This document shows, in pieces, positions 1-6,600 of a stretch of 13,555 nt of DNA (the first letter of the stretch is position 1; each line of letters starts with the position of its first letter). Origin of the DNA: SZUA-521 sp041738285. GTDB taxonomy: Bacteria > Pseudomonadota > Gammaproteobacteria > Pseudomonadales > Azotimanducaceae. The notes beneath the pieces were generated by a model that saw nothing but the letters and a program-made list of their open reading frames with translations, ran no database searches and was not told the origin of the DNA. The stretch is from contig JBGSQB010000031.1 in the NCBI GenBank assembly GCA_041738285.1, forward strand, positions 1 to 13,555. Direction: 5' to 3'. The position numbers were made by a program, and so were the translations under genes.

Positions 1-318
1 GGCCCAGGCGTTGGGCACCGAGTTGTTCAGCACGACGAACTCGAATGGCAGCCGGACCGGCGCGCGTGCCGCCACGCGGCGGCCGACACCATCGACATAG
101 CGCGTCAGCGCCGGATCGGTGCGGTACGCACCGCCCTGCATCTGCTGCGACGGTACGTAGTGTTCGTTGCCGAGGGCAATTTCCTGGGCGGGCGTCACGA
201 GGCCAAGCTCTCGTTCCCCGGTGACCGGATTGACCACGCATCCGGACGACGCCAGCAGCGCAACCACCATCAGCGGCAGAACGATTCCCTGCCTTACAGC
301 GACGTTACAAGACCACAC
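1..318 (-). CDS. M48-family metalloprotease lipoprotein, 5' part only
   Basis: Translating the minus strand from the window edge gives an N-terminal fragment of 106 residues. It has a hydrophobic signal segment ending in the lipobox-like LASSGC, then VNPVTGERELGLVTPAQEIALG and FVVLNNSVPNAWA (both excerpts of the M48 pattern). In M48 lipoproteins related to LoiP/BepA, a lipidated Cys is followed by NPVTG and an AQE-I-x-LG stretch, and the NAWALPGG-type strand lies before the HExxH zinc site, which here is outside the window. The expected role is a periplasmic, membrane-anchored zinc endopeptidase in envelope protein quality control. The start is uncertain. GTG at 318 gives a 26-residue signal before the Cys (encoded at 238-240), while ATG at 270 leaves only 10 residues, short for a lipoprotein signal. 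An in-frame TGA lies just upstream of 318. The gene is divergent from the 65-aa gene at 382. The family is fairly sure; the exact member is not. Confidence 0.8.
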   Translation of the reverse strand, partial: MWSCNVAVRQGIVLPLMVVALLASSGCVVNPVTGERELGLVTPAQEIALGNEHYVPSQQMQGGAYRTDPALTRYVDGVGRRVAARAPVRLPFEFVVLNNSVPNAWA

Positions 319-381
319 ACACCCATCCGCTCATTGCGCTTACCGTCTATGGTGCCCATCACCACCGACTGCAGGCAACCC

Positions 382-579
382 ATGGATCACACGCAGGCGC
401 GCCAGCAGATCGTCGATGAAATCACCTACTTGAAAGACGAACTCGAGTCCCGCCGCAGCGGCCACAGCGCCGCCCTGCGCCCCATGCCCGCCTGCGTCGT
501 TGGCGCGTACGAGCAACTCCTTAGCGCGCAGTACGAACGGCTGGAACGGATCGACGATCGACGCAACGATCCACGATAA
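382..579 (+). CDS. Hypothetical 65-aa protein, charged and probably helical
   Basis: A small open frame starting at ATG 382 and ending with TAA at 577-579 encodes 65 residues that I do not recognise. The first half (MDHTQARQQIVDEITYLKDE) and the part after residue 42 (YEQLLSAQYERLERIDDRR) look like two charged amphipathic helices. They are joined by a Pro/Ala/Cys-containing linker (ALRPMPACVV). There is no signal peptide or membrane segment. An in-frame ATG at 349 would add 11 residues. Neither start has a strong Shine-Dalgarno, and I chose 382 because the helical character begins there. The frame stays open further upstream to 160, but that part lies antisense to the M48 gene and reads as noise. 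The helix pattern and the clean stop before a new small gene favour a real gene, but homologues would be needed to confirm it. Confidence 0.45.
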   Translation: MDHTQARQQIVDEITYLKDELESRRSGHSAALRPMPACVVGAYEQLLSAQYERLERIDDRRNDPR

Positions 580-647
580 CTCCATAATCCTTCAAGTATC
601 CGAGCCTACAGTTCTCTGCGTCGCAAGACGTTTTCGAGGACTCAAGC

Positions 648-737
648 GTGGACCGGCTCTCTCGCAGTGAATCGTGGCTTCTTTGCTCGTCGCTATCGAT
701 GCTCGTGACCGTAATCGGCTCGCTGCTCTGGCTTTGA
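648..737 (+). CDS. Candidate small membrane protein, 29 aa
   Basis: GTG at 648-650 is preceded by GAGGA at 636-640, seven bases away, which is the best ribosome binding site in this part of the window. The frame encodes 29 residues and ends with TGA at 735-737. The first eight residues are polar (MDRLSRSE). The remainder is almost entirely hydrophobic or small (WLLCSSLSMLV then TVIGSLLWL), as in single-pass bacterial small membrane proteins. With Arg residues at the N-terminus, a cytoplasmic N-terminus is expected from the positive-inside rule. It lies between the 65-aa gene and a strong terminator that starts 60 bases after the stop, so it fits a short monocistronic transcript. The function is unknown. 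The alternative is that this is an untranslated small RNA or leader with an accidental frame. Confidence 0.45.
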   Translation: MDRLSRSESWLLCSSLSMLVTVIGSLLWL

Positions 738-796
738 AAGGTCGGGCGAGAATCTACCCCAACTTTTAGTAGACCACTCAACACACTCCTGGTCTT

Positions 797-834
797 GGCC
801 TCGGCGTTATCCCTGATGACGCCGAGGCCTTTTT
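797..834 (+). terminator. Strong rho-independent terminator
   Basis: A perfect 11-bp stem, GGCCTCGGCGT (797-807) and ACGCCGAGGCC (819-829), encloses an 11-base loop and is followed directly by TTTTT (830-834) and then CTTT. It ends the transcript carrying the 29-aa frame and insulates the glyoxalase gene. A third copy of the arm, GGCCTCGG, lies just after it at 841-848. Confidence 0.9.
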
Positions 835-885
835 CTTTGTGGCCTCGGTATATCATTCGCGTTTTGTCTCTGCGGATGCACGTCG

Positions 886-1305
886 ATGAAATACCTGCAC
901 ACCATGGTTCGCGTTGCCGATCTGGGCGAATCGCTGCGCTTCTACTGCGACAAACTCGGGCTGGTCGAGATCGGCCGACATGACAACGAAGCAGGCCGCT
1001 TCACCCTCGTCTTTCTTGCCGCCGCAGGCGATGAGTCGGCGCAGGTCGAACTGACCCACAACTGGGATCCGGAAGTGCTCGAAGGCGGCCGCAACTTTGG
1101 CCATCTCGCCTACGCGGTGGATGACATTTATGCTACCTGTCAGCGGCTGGTGGATGCCGGCGTGGTGTTGAACCGCCCGCCTCGGGACGGGCGCATGGCG
1201 TTCGTGCGTTCACCGGACAACATCTCGATCGAACTGCTGCAACGCGGCGCGCCACTGCCGCCTAAAGCACCCTGGAAGGATCTGCCCAACATCGGGCAGT
1301 GGTGA
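886..1305 (+). CDS. gloA: Lactoylglutathione lyase (glyoxalase I)
   Basis: This 139-aa protein belongs to the vicinal oxygen chelate fold and is a compact GloA-type glyoxalase I. It isomerises the hemithioacetal of methylglyoxal and glutathione to S-lactoylglutathione in the cytoplasm. The four metal ligands expected from E. coli GloA (H5, E56, H74, E122) are visible as H5 in MKYLHTMVRV, E55 in AQVELTHN, H73 in FGHLAYAV and E116 in ISIELLQ. Glyoxalase landmarks such as ESLRFYCDKLGL and MAFVRSPDN are present. The length is typical of the short GloA class, which usually uses Ni or Co. The ATG at 886 is chosen because it places the first ligand at residue 5. The Shine-Dalgarno is weak. A glutathione S-transferase follows 60 bases downstream, so the pair fits glutathione-based detoxification. 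The C-terminal tail (KAPWKDLPNIGQW) is slightly extended. Confidence 0.93.
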   Translation: MKYLHTMVRVADLGESLRFYCDKLGLVEIGRHDNEAGRFTLVFLAAAGDESAQVELTHNWDPEVLEGGRNFGHLAYAVDDIYATCQRLVDAGVVLNRPPRDGRMAFVRSPDNISIELLQRGAPLPPKAPWKDLPNIGQW

Positions 1306-1319
1306 ACCCGGGCCTTCGT

Positions 1320-1325
1320 TACAAT
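1320..1325 (+). promoter_or_regulatory. Possible -10 element for the glutathione S-transferase gene
   Basis: TACAAT differs from the TATAAT consensus by one base and lies 40 bases before the ATG at 1366, leaving room for a leader with a good Shine-Dalgarno (GAGGGA, 1354-1359). No convincing -35 is seen at 16-18 bases upstream, so this is only a candidate. If it is real, the gene has its own promoter besides readthrough from gloA. Confidence 0.3.
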
Positions 1326-1365
1326 GACGCCTGTCGACCGACCACCCACTCAAGAGGGAGAGACC

Positions 1366-1977
1366 ATGAAACTGATCACGTCCGTTGGACCCAACCCGCA
1401 TGTCGTGCGCATGTTTGCCGCCGAGAAGGGCATCACGCTCGACATGGAACAGATCGATATCATGAAGGGCGAGAACCGCAAACCAGACCATCTGAAGAAG
1501 AATCCGGCGGGCGGCTCGCCGTGCCTGGTACTCGACAATGGCCAGTACCTGAGTGAGATCACCGCGATCTGCGAATACCTCGAGGACAAGTTTCCGAAGA
1601 CGCCTCTGATCGGCACCACCCCGGAAGAGAAAGCCGAAACGCGCATGTGGACCCGCCGCGTCGACCTGTATGTCTGCGAGCCGATGGCCAACGGGTTCCG
1701 CTACAGCGAAGGCCTGCCACTGTTCAAGGACCGCATGACGACCCTGCCCGAAGCGGCCGAAGGGTTGAAGCGCCTGGCCCAGGAGAAGATCACCTGGCTC
1801 GATGGCCTGCTCAGCGGCAAGCAGTTCTTTGCCGGCGACCGGATCACCCTGGCCGACGTGCTACTGTATTGTTTCCTGGCATTTGGTGCCCAGGTGGGTC
1901 AGCCGGTCAATCCTGCCAACAAGAACATCAAAGGCTGGTTCGACCGCATGGCAGCGCGACCGAGCGCCAAGGCCTGA
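1366..1977 (+). CDS. Glutathione S-transferase family protein
   Basis: This is a 203-aa cytosolic-type glutathione S-transferase. The N-terminal thioredoxin-like domain (about 1-77) has SVGPNPHVVRMFAAEKGI, the helix-1 start common in bacterial GSTs. It also has the cis-Pro loop GGSPCLVL (P52) and the gamma-glutamyl binding turn YLSEITAICEYLE with S63 and E64. The all-helical C-terminal domain contains ITLADVLLY, the N-capping box and hydrophobic-staple motif of GSTs. The ATG at 1366 is preceded by GAGGGA (1354-1359), so a longer frame beginning at 1324 is not needed. It should conjugate glutathione to electrophiles or reduce mixed disulphides; the substrate cannot be told. It follows gloA on the same strand, 60 bases downstream, and a GC-rich hairpin lies just after its stop. 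The catalytic residue is ambiguous: the N-terminal Ser6 is a candidate and there is no canonical Tyr or Cys at that place. Confidence 0.88.
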   Translation: MKLITSVGPNPHVVRMFAAEKGITLDMEQIDIMKGENRKPDHLKKNPAGGSPCLVLDNGQYLSEITAICEYLEDKFPKTPLIGTTPEEKAETRMWTRRVDLYVCEPMANGFRYSEGLPLFKDRMTTLPEAAEGLKRLAQEKITWLDGLLSGKQFFAGDRITLADVLLYCFLAFGAQVGQPVNPANKNIKGWFDRMAARPSAKA

Positions 1978-1989
1978 TGCAGGACTGAC

Positions 1990-2012
1990 GCGGGGGCCTT
2001 CCACACCCCCGC
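1990..2012 (+). terminator. GC hairpin after the GST gene, terminator-like
   Basis: GCGGGGG (1990-1996) and CCCCCGC (2006-2012) form a perfect 7-bp stem with a 9-base loop, 13 bases after the stop codon. No T-run follows, so it is not a textbook intrinsic terminator. It may mark the 3' end of the message or assist termination. The stretch from here to 2140 holds no gene that I can support. Confidence 0.35.
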
Positions 2013-2140
2013 ACCGTTCGATCGACCACTGGGCGGCCATTTCACGCCTTCGTCGCACGGCGCGTGGTCTAATGATCGCGGCTGTGTTACTTTTCGTAGC
2101 GCTTTGAGCAGCAGCCCAAGGCTACCGCGGAGCATTCCAA

Positions 2141-3343
2141 TTGCGTACCACCTATATCACCGCCGTCGTGATAGCCATTCTCATTGGCGCGTGGCTGTTC
2201 TCCGGCTACCTTGGCCGTCCCGAGGTCCCGGAACATGCGACCCTCGCCGAGCAGAATCGACAGGCGAGCGCCGCCAGCGACGATGAGACCCCAACCCGGG
2301 TTCGCGCCCGCGTCAGCCGCGCCGAGGTCAAGACTGCGAACATCCTGGTGCGCGGTCGCACCGACAACAAACGCACCGTCATCGTGAAGGCCGAAACGGG
2401 CGGTCGCGTGCTCGACCGCGCCGTGGAGAAGGGCGAGCGCGTAGAAGCCGGCGCCCTGCTGTGTCGCATCGACATCGACGACCGCGACGCACGCCTGATC
2501 GAGGCCCGGGAAGCCCTGCGTCAGGCACAACTGGAATACGAAGGCAGTCTGAGCCTTGCCGCCAAGGGTCTGATTTCAGAGACGCTCACGGCCACGACGC
2601 GCGCCAGGCTCGCGAGCGCCGATGCGGCCTTGCGCCGCACCGAACTCGACATCGAGCACACCATGGTCAAGGCGCCATTTGCGGGTCTCGTCGAAGACAC
2701 CCATCTGGAACGCGGCGACTACGTTCAGCCGGGCACGGCGTGTGCCACGATCATCGACCTGGATCCCATGCTGCTGGTGGGCCGTGTCGCCGAGCGCGAC
2801 GTATCCATGGTCAACGTCGGCGCCACTGCCACCGGCACGATGATCGATGGCACGGTCATCAGCGGCACCGTTGCGTTTGTCGGCCGTCAGAGCGACGCCA
2901 TGACGCGAACCTATCCGATCGAGATCGAGGTGCCGAATCCCGGCTATGCGCTGCGCAGCGGCATCACCACGCAGATCGCGATTCCGACCGGGCGCGCCAT
3001 CGCGCACCGCGTCAGCCCGGCGCTGCTCGCGCTGGATGATGAGGGTCAAGTCGGATTGCGCACCATCAATGCCGAGACCCGGGTGGTGTTCACACCGGTC
3101 ACCATTCTTGCGGAAGAAGGCGGGGCCGTGTGGGTGTCGGGCCTGCCCGAGATCGTCAATCTCATCACCGTTGGCCAAGAACTGGTGGTGCCGGGTCAGC
3201 GGGTGGACGCCGACTATGAGCGCGGCAGCGAGATGCCCGCCGCCACCGAAGGTGCACAGACACCCGGTCAGGATCTAGCCGAGACGAAACCTGCGCCGCG
3301 GGTGACGGCGCACCGGCAGTCTGCGGTCGGCAGCGCGGCATGA
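2141..3343 (+). CDS. RND efflux periplasmic adaptor subunit (membrane fusion protein)
   Basis: This 400-aa adaptor would link the inner-membrane RND permease encoded next to an outer-membrane channel. Residues 5-24 form an N-terminal membrane anchor without a lipobox. About 80-112 and 178-206 are the two halves of the lipoyl/barrel-sandwich domain (AETGGRVLDRAVEKGERV; APFAGLVEDTHLERGDYV). They flank a short alpha-helical hairpin (about 113-175). Beta-barrel and membrane-proximal domains follow to about 360, and the tail (about 365-400) is a disordered Ala/Pro/Thr-rich stretch. The start is TTG at 2141. An in-frame TGA at 2105 and the absence of another start between them leave no better choice, and GCGGAG lies about eight bases upstream. 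The TGA stop overlaps the permease ATG in an ATGA junction, so the two are translationally coupled. No regulator or outer-membrane factor gene is adjacent. The substrate is unknown. Confidence 0.93.
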   Translation: MRTTYITAVVIAILIGAWLFSGYLGRPEVPEHATLAEQNRQASAASDDETPTRVRARVSRAEVKTANILVRGRTDNKRTVIVKAETGGRVLDRAVEKGERVEAGALLCRIDIDDRDARLIEAREALRQAQLEYEGSLSLAAKGLISETLTATTRARLASADAALRRTELDIEHTMVKAPFAGLVEDTHLERGDYVQPGTACATIIDLDPMLLVGRVAERDVSMVNVGATATGTMIDGTVISGTVAFVGRQSDAMTRTYPIEIEVPNPGYALRSGITTQIAIPTGRAIAHRVSPALLALDDEGQVGLRTINAETRVVFTPVTILAEEGGAVWVSGLPEIVNLITVGQELVVPGQRVDADYERGSEMPAATEGAQTPGQDLAETKPAPRVTAHRQSAVGSAA

Positions 3344-6300
3344 TCAAGATTGTCGACGCGGCGCTGCAGCGCTCGCGCACCACGATCCTGATCCTGTTCA
3401 TGGTGCTGCTCGCCGGCACCATGGCGCGCATCGCCATTCCCATCGAATCCGAGCCGCACATCGAAGTACCGTTCTTCGTGATCCAGATTCCACATGAGGG
3501 TATCTCGCCGGAAGACGCCGAGCGGCTGCTCGTGATGCCGGTGGAGACCGAGCTGCGCGCCATCGAAGGGGTGGAGGAGCTGAATGCCTACGCCAGCGAA
3601 GGCTTCGGCACCCTGATGATCGAGTTCAACGCCGACTACGACCTCGACACGGCGCTGATCGATGTTCGGGAGGCGGTCAACCGCGCTAAACCGAAACTGC
3701 CGAGCACGGCGGAAGAACCGCGCGTCATCGAACAGACCACCGACGATTTTCCCGTGATCCAGATCAACATCATGGGCGAGGATGTCCCCGAGCGGACGCT
3801 CTACGGCATTGCTCAGACTCTGCGTGATGATCTGGAGGCCATTCCGGAAGTGCTCTCGGCCGAGATGAACGGCCACCGCGAAGAATTGCTCGAGGCCGTG
3901 ATCGATCCGAGCCTGCTCGAGAGGTATCAGATCTCGAGCGACTACCTCATCAATACGATCATTCGCAACAATCGACTGATCGCTGCCGGTGCGCTCGATA
4001 CCGGCGAAGGCCGCTTCTCGGTGAAAGTGCCGAGCGTCATCGAAGAGGCGCGTGACATCTTCGACATCCCGGTCAAGACCGACGGCGATAGCGTCGTTAC
4101 GCTCAAGGATGTTGCGACCATCCGCCGCACGTTCAAGGACCGGGTGAGCTATGCCCGCGTCGATGGCAATACGACCATCTCACTGAACATCACCAAGCGC
4201 GCCAACGCCAATGTCATCGATACGGTGACGAAGGTTCGCAAAGTAGTCGAAGAAGCACGCCCCTCGCTGCCGAGCAAGGTACAGGTCCACTACTCTCAGG
4301 ATCAGGCGCCGTTTGCGCAGCAGCAGGTCACCGAACTTCAAGGCAACATCATCACGGCGCTTGCGCTCGTCATGGTGCTCGTCGTCGCCGCCATGGGTTT
4401 TCGCAGCGCGGTGCTGGTCGGCATCGCCATTCCATTTTCGTTTCTCGTCTCATTGATCATTCTCTACATCATCGGCTACACGTTCAATTTCATGGTGATG
4501 TTCGGCATGCTCCTCGGCCTTGGCATGCTGATCGACGGTGCGATCGTCGTGGTCGAGTATGCCGACCGAAAAATGGTCGAAGGCTTCGACAGACGCGCCG
4601 CTTACGTGCTCGCGGCCCGGCGCATGTTCTGGCCCGTGACGGCATCCATCGCCACTACGCTCGCTGCGTTCCTGCCACTCATGTTCTGGCCCGGCATCTC
4701 CGGCAAGTTCATGCGATATCTACCCGTCACCGTGTTCACGGTGCTGATCGGTTCGCTGCTGTACGCGCTGATCTTTGGACCTACGCTTGGGGCGATGTTT
4801 GGCAAGGCAGGCAGCAAGGATGAAAAGGACACTCGCGCGCTCAAGGAACTCGAGGAAGGAGACCCGACCAAGCTTCAGTCCATGACGGGTCTGTATGCGC
4901 GCATGCTCGTCTACACCACGCGCTACGCGCCCATTACGCTTGCGGTCGTGGCGGCGTTCGTTGTCGGCACGTTCATGCTGTACGGCGCCAAAGGCGCGGG
5001 CATGGTGTTCTTCAACGAGGCTGAGCCGAAGTACGCATCCATTACCATCAAGTCCCGGGGCAATCTCGCGGCAGAGCAGGTCAACGACCTCGTCAGTGAG
5101 GTCGAAGAGCGCATCCTCGACGTCCCTGGCATCCGCGGCATGAACACGTGGACCACGCTCACGGGCGACACACGTCGAGGGCTCGATCGTATCGGTCAGA
5201 TCTTCATCGAACTGCACGATGAAGGTGAGCGCGAAAAGAAAGGTACGGAGATTCTCGACCTGATCCGGACCAAGACCGCATCACTTGCGGGCGTCACGGT
5301 CGAAGTACAGAAGATGGAACAGGGTCCCGGCACAGGCAAGCCAATTCACATCGAGTTCACGTCCCGCAAGCGGGCACTACTCGAACCCGCGGTCGCTCGC
5401 GTGCGCGAGCACATGGACAAGGGTGTAGCTGGGCTGCGCGACATCGATGACACGCGATCGATGCCGGGTATCGAGTGGAACATCGACGTCGACCGCGCCC
5501 AGGCCGCGCTGTTCGGTGTCGATGTATCGCAAGTCGGCATGGCCGTGCAATTGGTCACCAACGGCTTGAAGGTGGCCGAGTATCGGCCGGACAACTCCGA
5601 AGACGAAGTGGACATCCGGGTTCGATATCCAACCGCATCTCGCGGCATCGGCGCGCTCGATGAGATTCGTATCAGCACGCCACAAGGTCTTGTCCCGATC
5701 TCGAGCTTCGTCACTCGCACGGCCGGTCCGCGCGTAGACACCATTCAGCGCAACAACGGCATTCCCGTCGAGACGATTCGGGCCGACGTCGCGACGGGAG
5801 TTCTCGCCGACACCAAGGTCAAGGAACTGCGAGCGTGGATCGAATCTCAGGACTGGGATCCGGCGCTGTCGATCGAGTTCCGCGGCGCAAATGAGGAGCA
5901 GACCGAGGCGATGGCGTTCGTGGGTGTCGCGTTCCTGCTCTCCCTCCTGCTGATGTTCGTGCTGCTGGTGACGCAGTTCAACAGCATCTATCAGGGGACC
6001 CTCATTCTGCTTGCCGTTTCGATGTCCACCGCTGGCGTGCTGCTTGGCCTGGTTGTATTGCAGAAGCCGTTCAGCGCGATTCTCACGGGTGTCGGCGTTG
6101 TCGCGCTGGCGGGCATTGTGGTGAACAACAACATCATCCTCATCGACACGTACAACCACCTGCGGCGTGAGTATCCCGAACTCGACTACGTGTCACTGAT
6201 CGTGCGCACCGCGGCTCAACGTCTGCGACCGATCATGCTGACGACGGTCACCACCGTCTTCGGGCTGCTGCCGATGGCCGGTAATCTGTCCATCGACTTC

Positions 6301-6510
6301 GTCAACCGCTCGATCGTCTACGGCAGTCAGCTGTCCATGTTCTGGGTGCCGCTGTCCCAGGCCATCGTCTGGGGATTGTCGATCGCAACCATTCTGACGC
6401 TGATTGCGACCCCCGCCCTGCTCGCGCTCCCGCATCAGTTGCAGCGCCTGTTCACCCGCACCGCTCCACCGCCGGCGCCAATCGCCAGCGAGGCGCCGCG
6501 CGCCGCTTGA
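3340..6510 (+). CDS. RND efflux transporter permease subunit
   Basis: This 1056-aa protein has the full AcrB-type layout. There is TM1 near residues 14-35, a large periplasmic loop, TM2-6 from about 335, a second loop after TM7 (about 530-550), and TM8-12 from about 858 to 1030. The TM4 signature is LGLGMLIDGAIVVVEY, with D399 corresponding to AcrB D407, but the next residue is G400 where AcrB has D408. In TM10 the sequence is GIVVNNNIILID, so N929 stands where AcrB has K940. Similar D-G and N-N variants occur in other RND branches, so this is a divergent proton-relay subgroup and not a broken gene. It starts inside the adaptor stop codon (ATGA) and ends in a hairpin terminator. It should work as a proton-driven trimer exporting an unknown substrate through an outer-membrane channel encoded elsewhere. 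Confidence 0.95.
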   Translation: MIKIVDAALQRSRTTILILFMVLLAGTMARIAIPIESEPHIEVPFFVIQIPHEGISPEDAERLLVMPVETELRAIEGVEELNAYASEGFGTLMIEFNADYDLDTALIDVREAVNRAKPKLPSTAEEPRVIEQTTDDFPVIQINIMGEDVPERTLYGIAQTLRDDLEAIPEVLSAEMNGHREELLEAVIDPSLLERYQISSDYLINTIIRNNRLIAAGALDTGEGRFSVKVPSVIEEARDIFDIPVKTDGDSVVTLKDVATIRRTFKDRVSYARVDGNTTISLNITKRANANVIDTVTKVRKVVEEARPSLPSKVQVHYSQDQAPFAQQQVTELQGNIITALALVMVLVVAAMGFRSAVLVGIAIPFSFLVSLIILYIIGYTFNFMVMFGMLLGLGMLIDGAIVVVEYADRKMVEGFDRRAAYVLAARRMFWPVTASIATTLAAFLPLMFWPGISGKFMRYLPVTVFTVLIGSLLYALIFGPTLGAMFGKAGSKDEKDTRALKELEEGDPTKLQSMTGLYARMLVYTTRYAPITLAVVAAFVVGTFMLYGAKGAGMVFFNEAEPKYASITIKSRGNLAAEQVNDLVSEVEERILDVPGIRGMNTWTTLTGDTRRGLDRIGQIFIELHDEGEREKKGTEILDLIRTKTASLAGVTVEVQKMEQGPGTGKPIHIEFTSRKRALLEPAVARVREHMDKGVAGLRDIDDTRSMPGIEWNIDVDRAQAALFGVDVSQVGMAVQLVTNGLKVAEYRPDNSEDEVDIRVRYPTASRGIGALDEIRISTPQGLVPISSFVTRTAGPRVDTIQRNNGIPVETIRADVATGVLADTKVKELRAWIESQDWDPALSIEFRGANEEQTEAMAFVGVAFLLSLLLMFVLLVTQFNSIYQGTLILLAVSMSTAGVLLGLVVLQKPFSAILTGVGVVALAGIVVNNNIILIDTYNHLRREYPELDYVSLIVRTAAQRLRPIMLTTVTTVFGLLPMAGNLSIDFVNRSIVYGSQLSMFWVPLSQAIVWGLSIATILTLIATPALLALPHQLQRLFTRTAPPPAPIASEAPRAA

Positions 6511-6536
6511 GAAGACGCACGCGGCGCTTTCGCTTT
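6500..6536 (+). terminator. Probable terminator of the RND operon
   Basis: GCGCCGC (6500-6506) pairs perfectly with GCGGCGC (6521-6527) around a 14-base loop and is followed by an interrupted T-tract, TTTCGCTTT (6528-6536). The permease stop codon lies inside the loop. The stem is strong; the T-tract is imperfect. Confidence 0.5.
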
Positions 6537-6582
6537 CGGCGGCAAGTTCCTACCATACCGGCTCGCGTTTGGCCGTAGTCAC

Positions 6583-6588
6583 TACAAT
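6583..6588 (+). promoter_or_regulatory. Possible -10 element close to the GTG of the phosphotransferase gene
   Basis: TACAAT lies only 12 bases before the GTG at 6601. Transcription would then begin about 5 bases before the start codon, and no Shine-Dalgarno is visible between them. This suggests a nearly leaderless message. No good -35 is seen, so the call is tentative. Confidence 0.3.
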
Positions 6589-6600
6589 CAACACCCCATC

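Noticed and set aside
294..309. Direct repeat TTACA spaced 11 bases, possible operator half-sites
   Set aside because: Only five bases each, and they lie within the proposed 5' coding part of the M48 gene; chance is likely.
160..381. Upstream extension of the 65-aa gene
   Set aside because: This part lies antisense to the M48 lipoprotein coding region and has no ribosome binding site or protein-like pattern.
521..856. Minus-strand open frame of 111 codons across the 580-885 region
   Set aside because: It runs through the strong terminator stem and antisense to two better-supported small genes. The translation is polar and Ser/Arg-rich without structure.
2041..2140. Promoter for the RND operon
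   Set aside because: TTCACG and TCTAAT are present but 21 bases apart. No convincing pair with normal spacing was found, so no feature is claimed.
2576..3178. Minus-strand open frame of 200 codons inside the adaptor gene
   Set aside because: Antisense shadow; no start signal and no protein-like pattern.
5377..6159. Minus-strand open frame of 260 codons inside the RND permease gene
   Set aside because: Antisense shadow of the permease; the translation is low-quality sequence with no domains.
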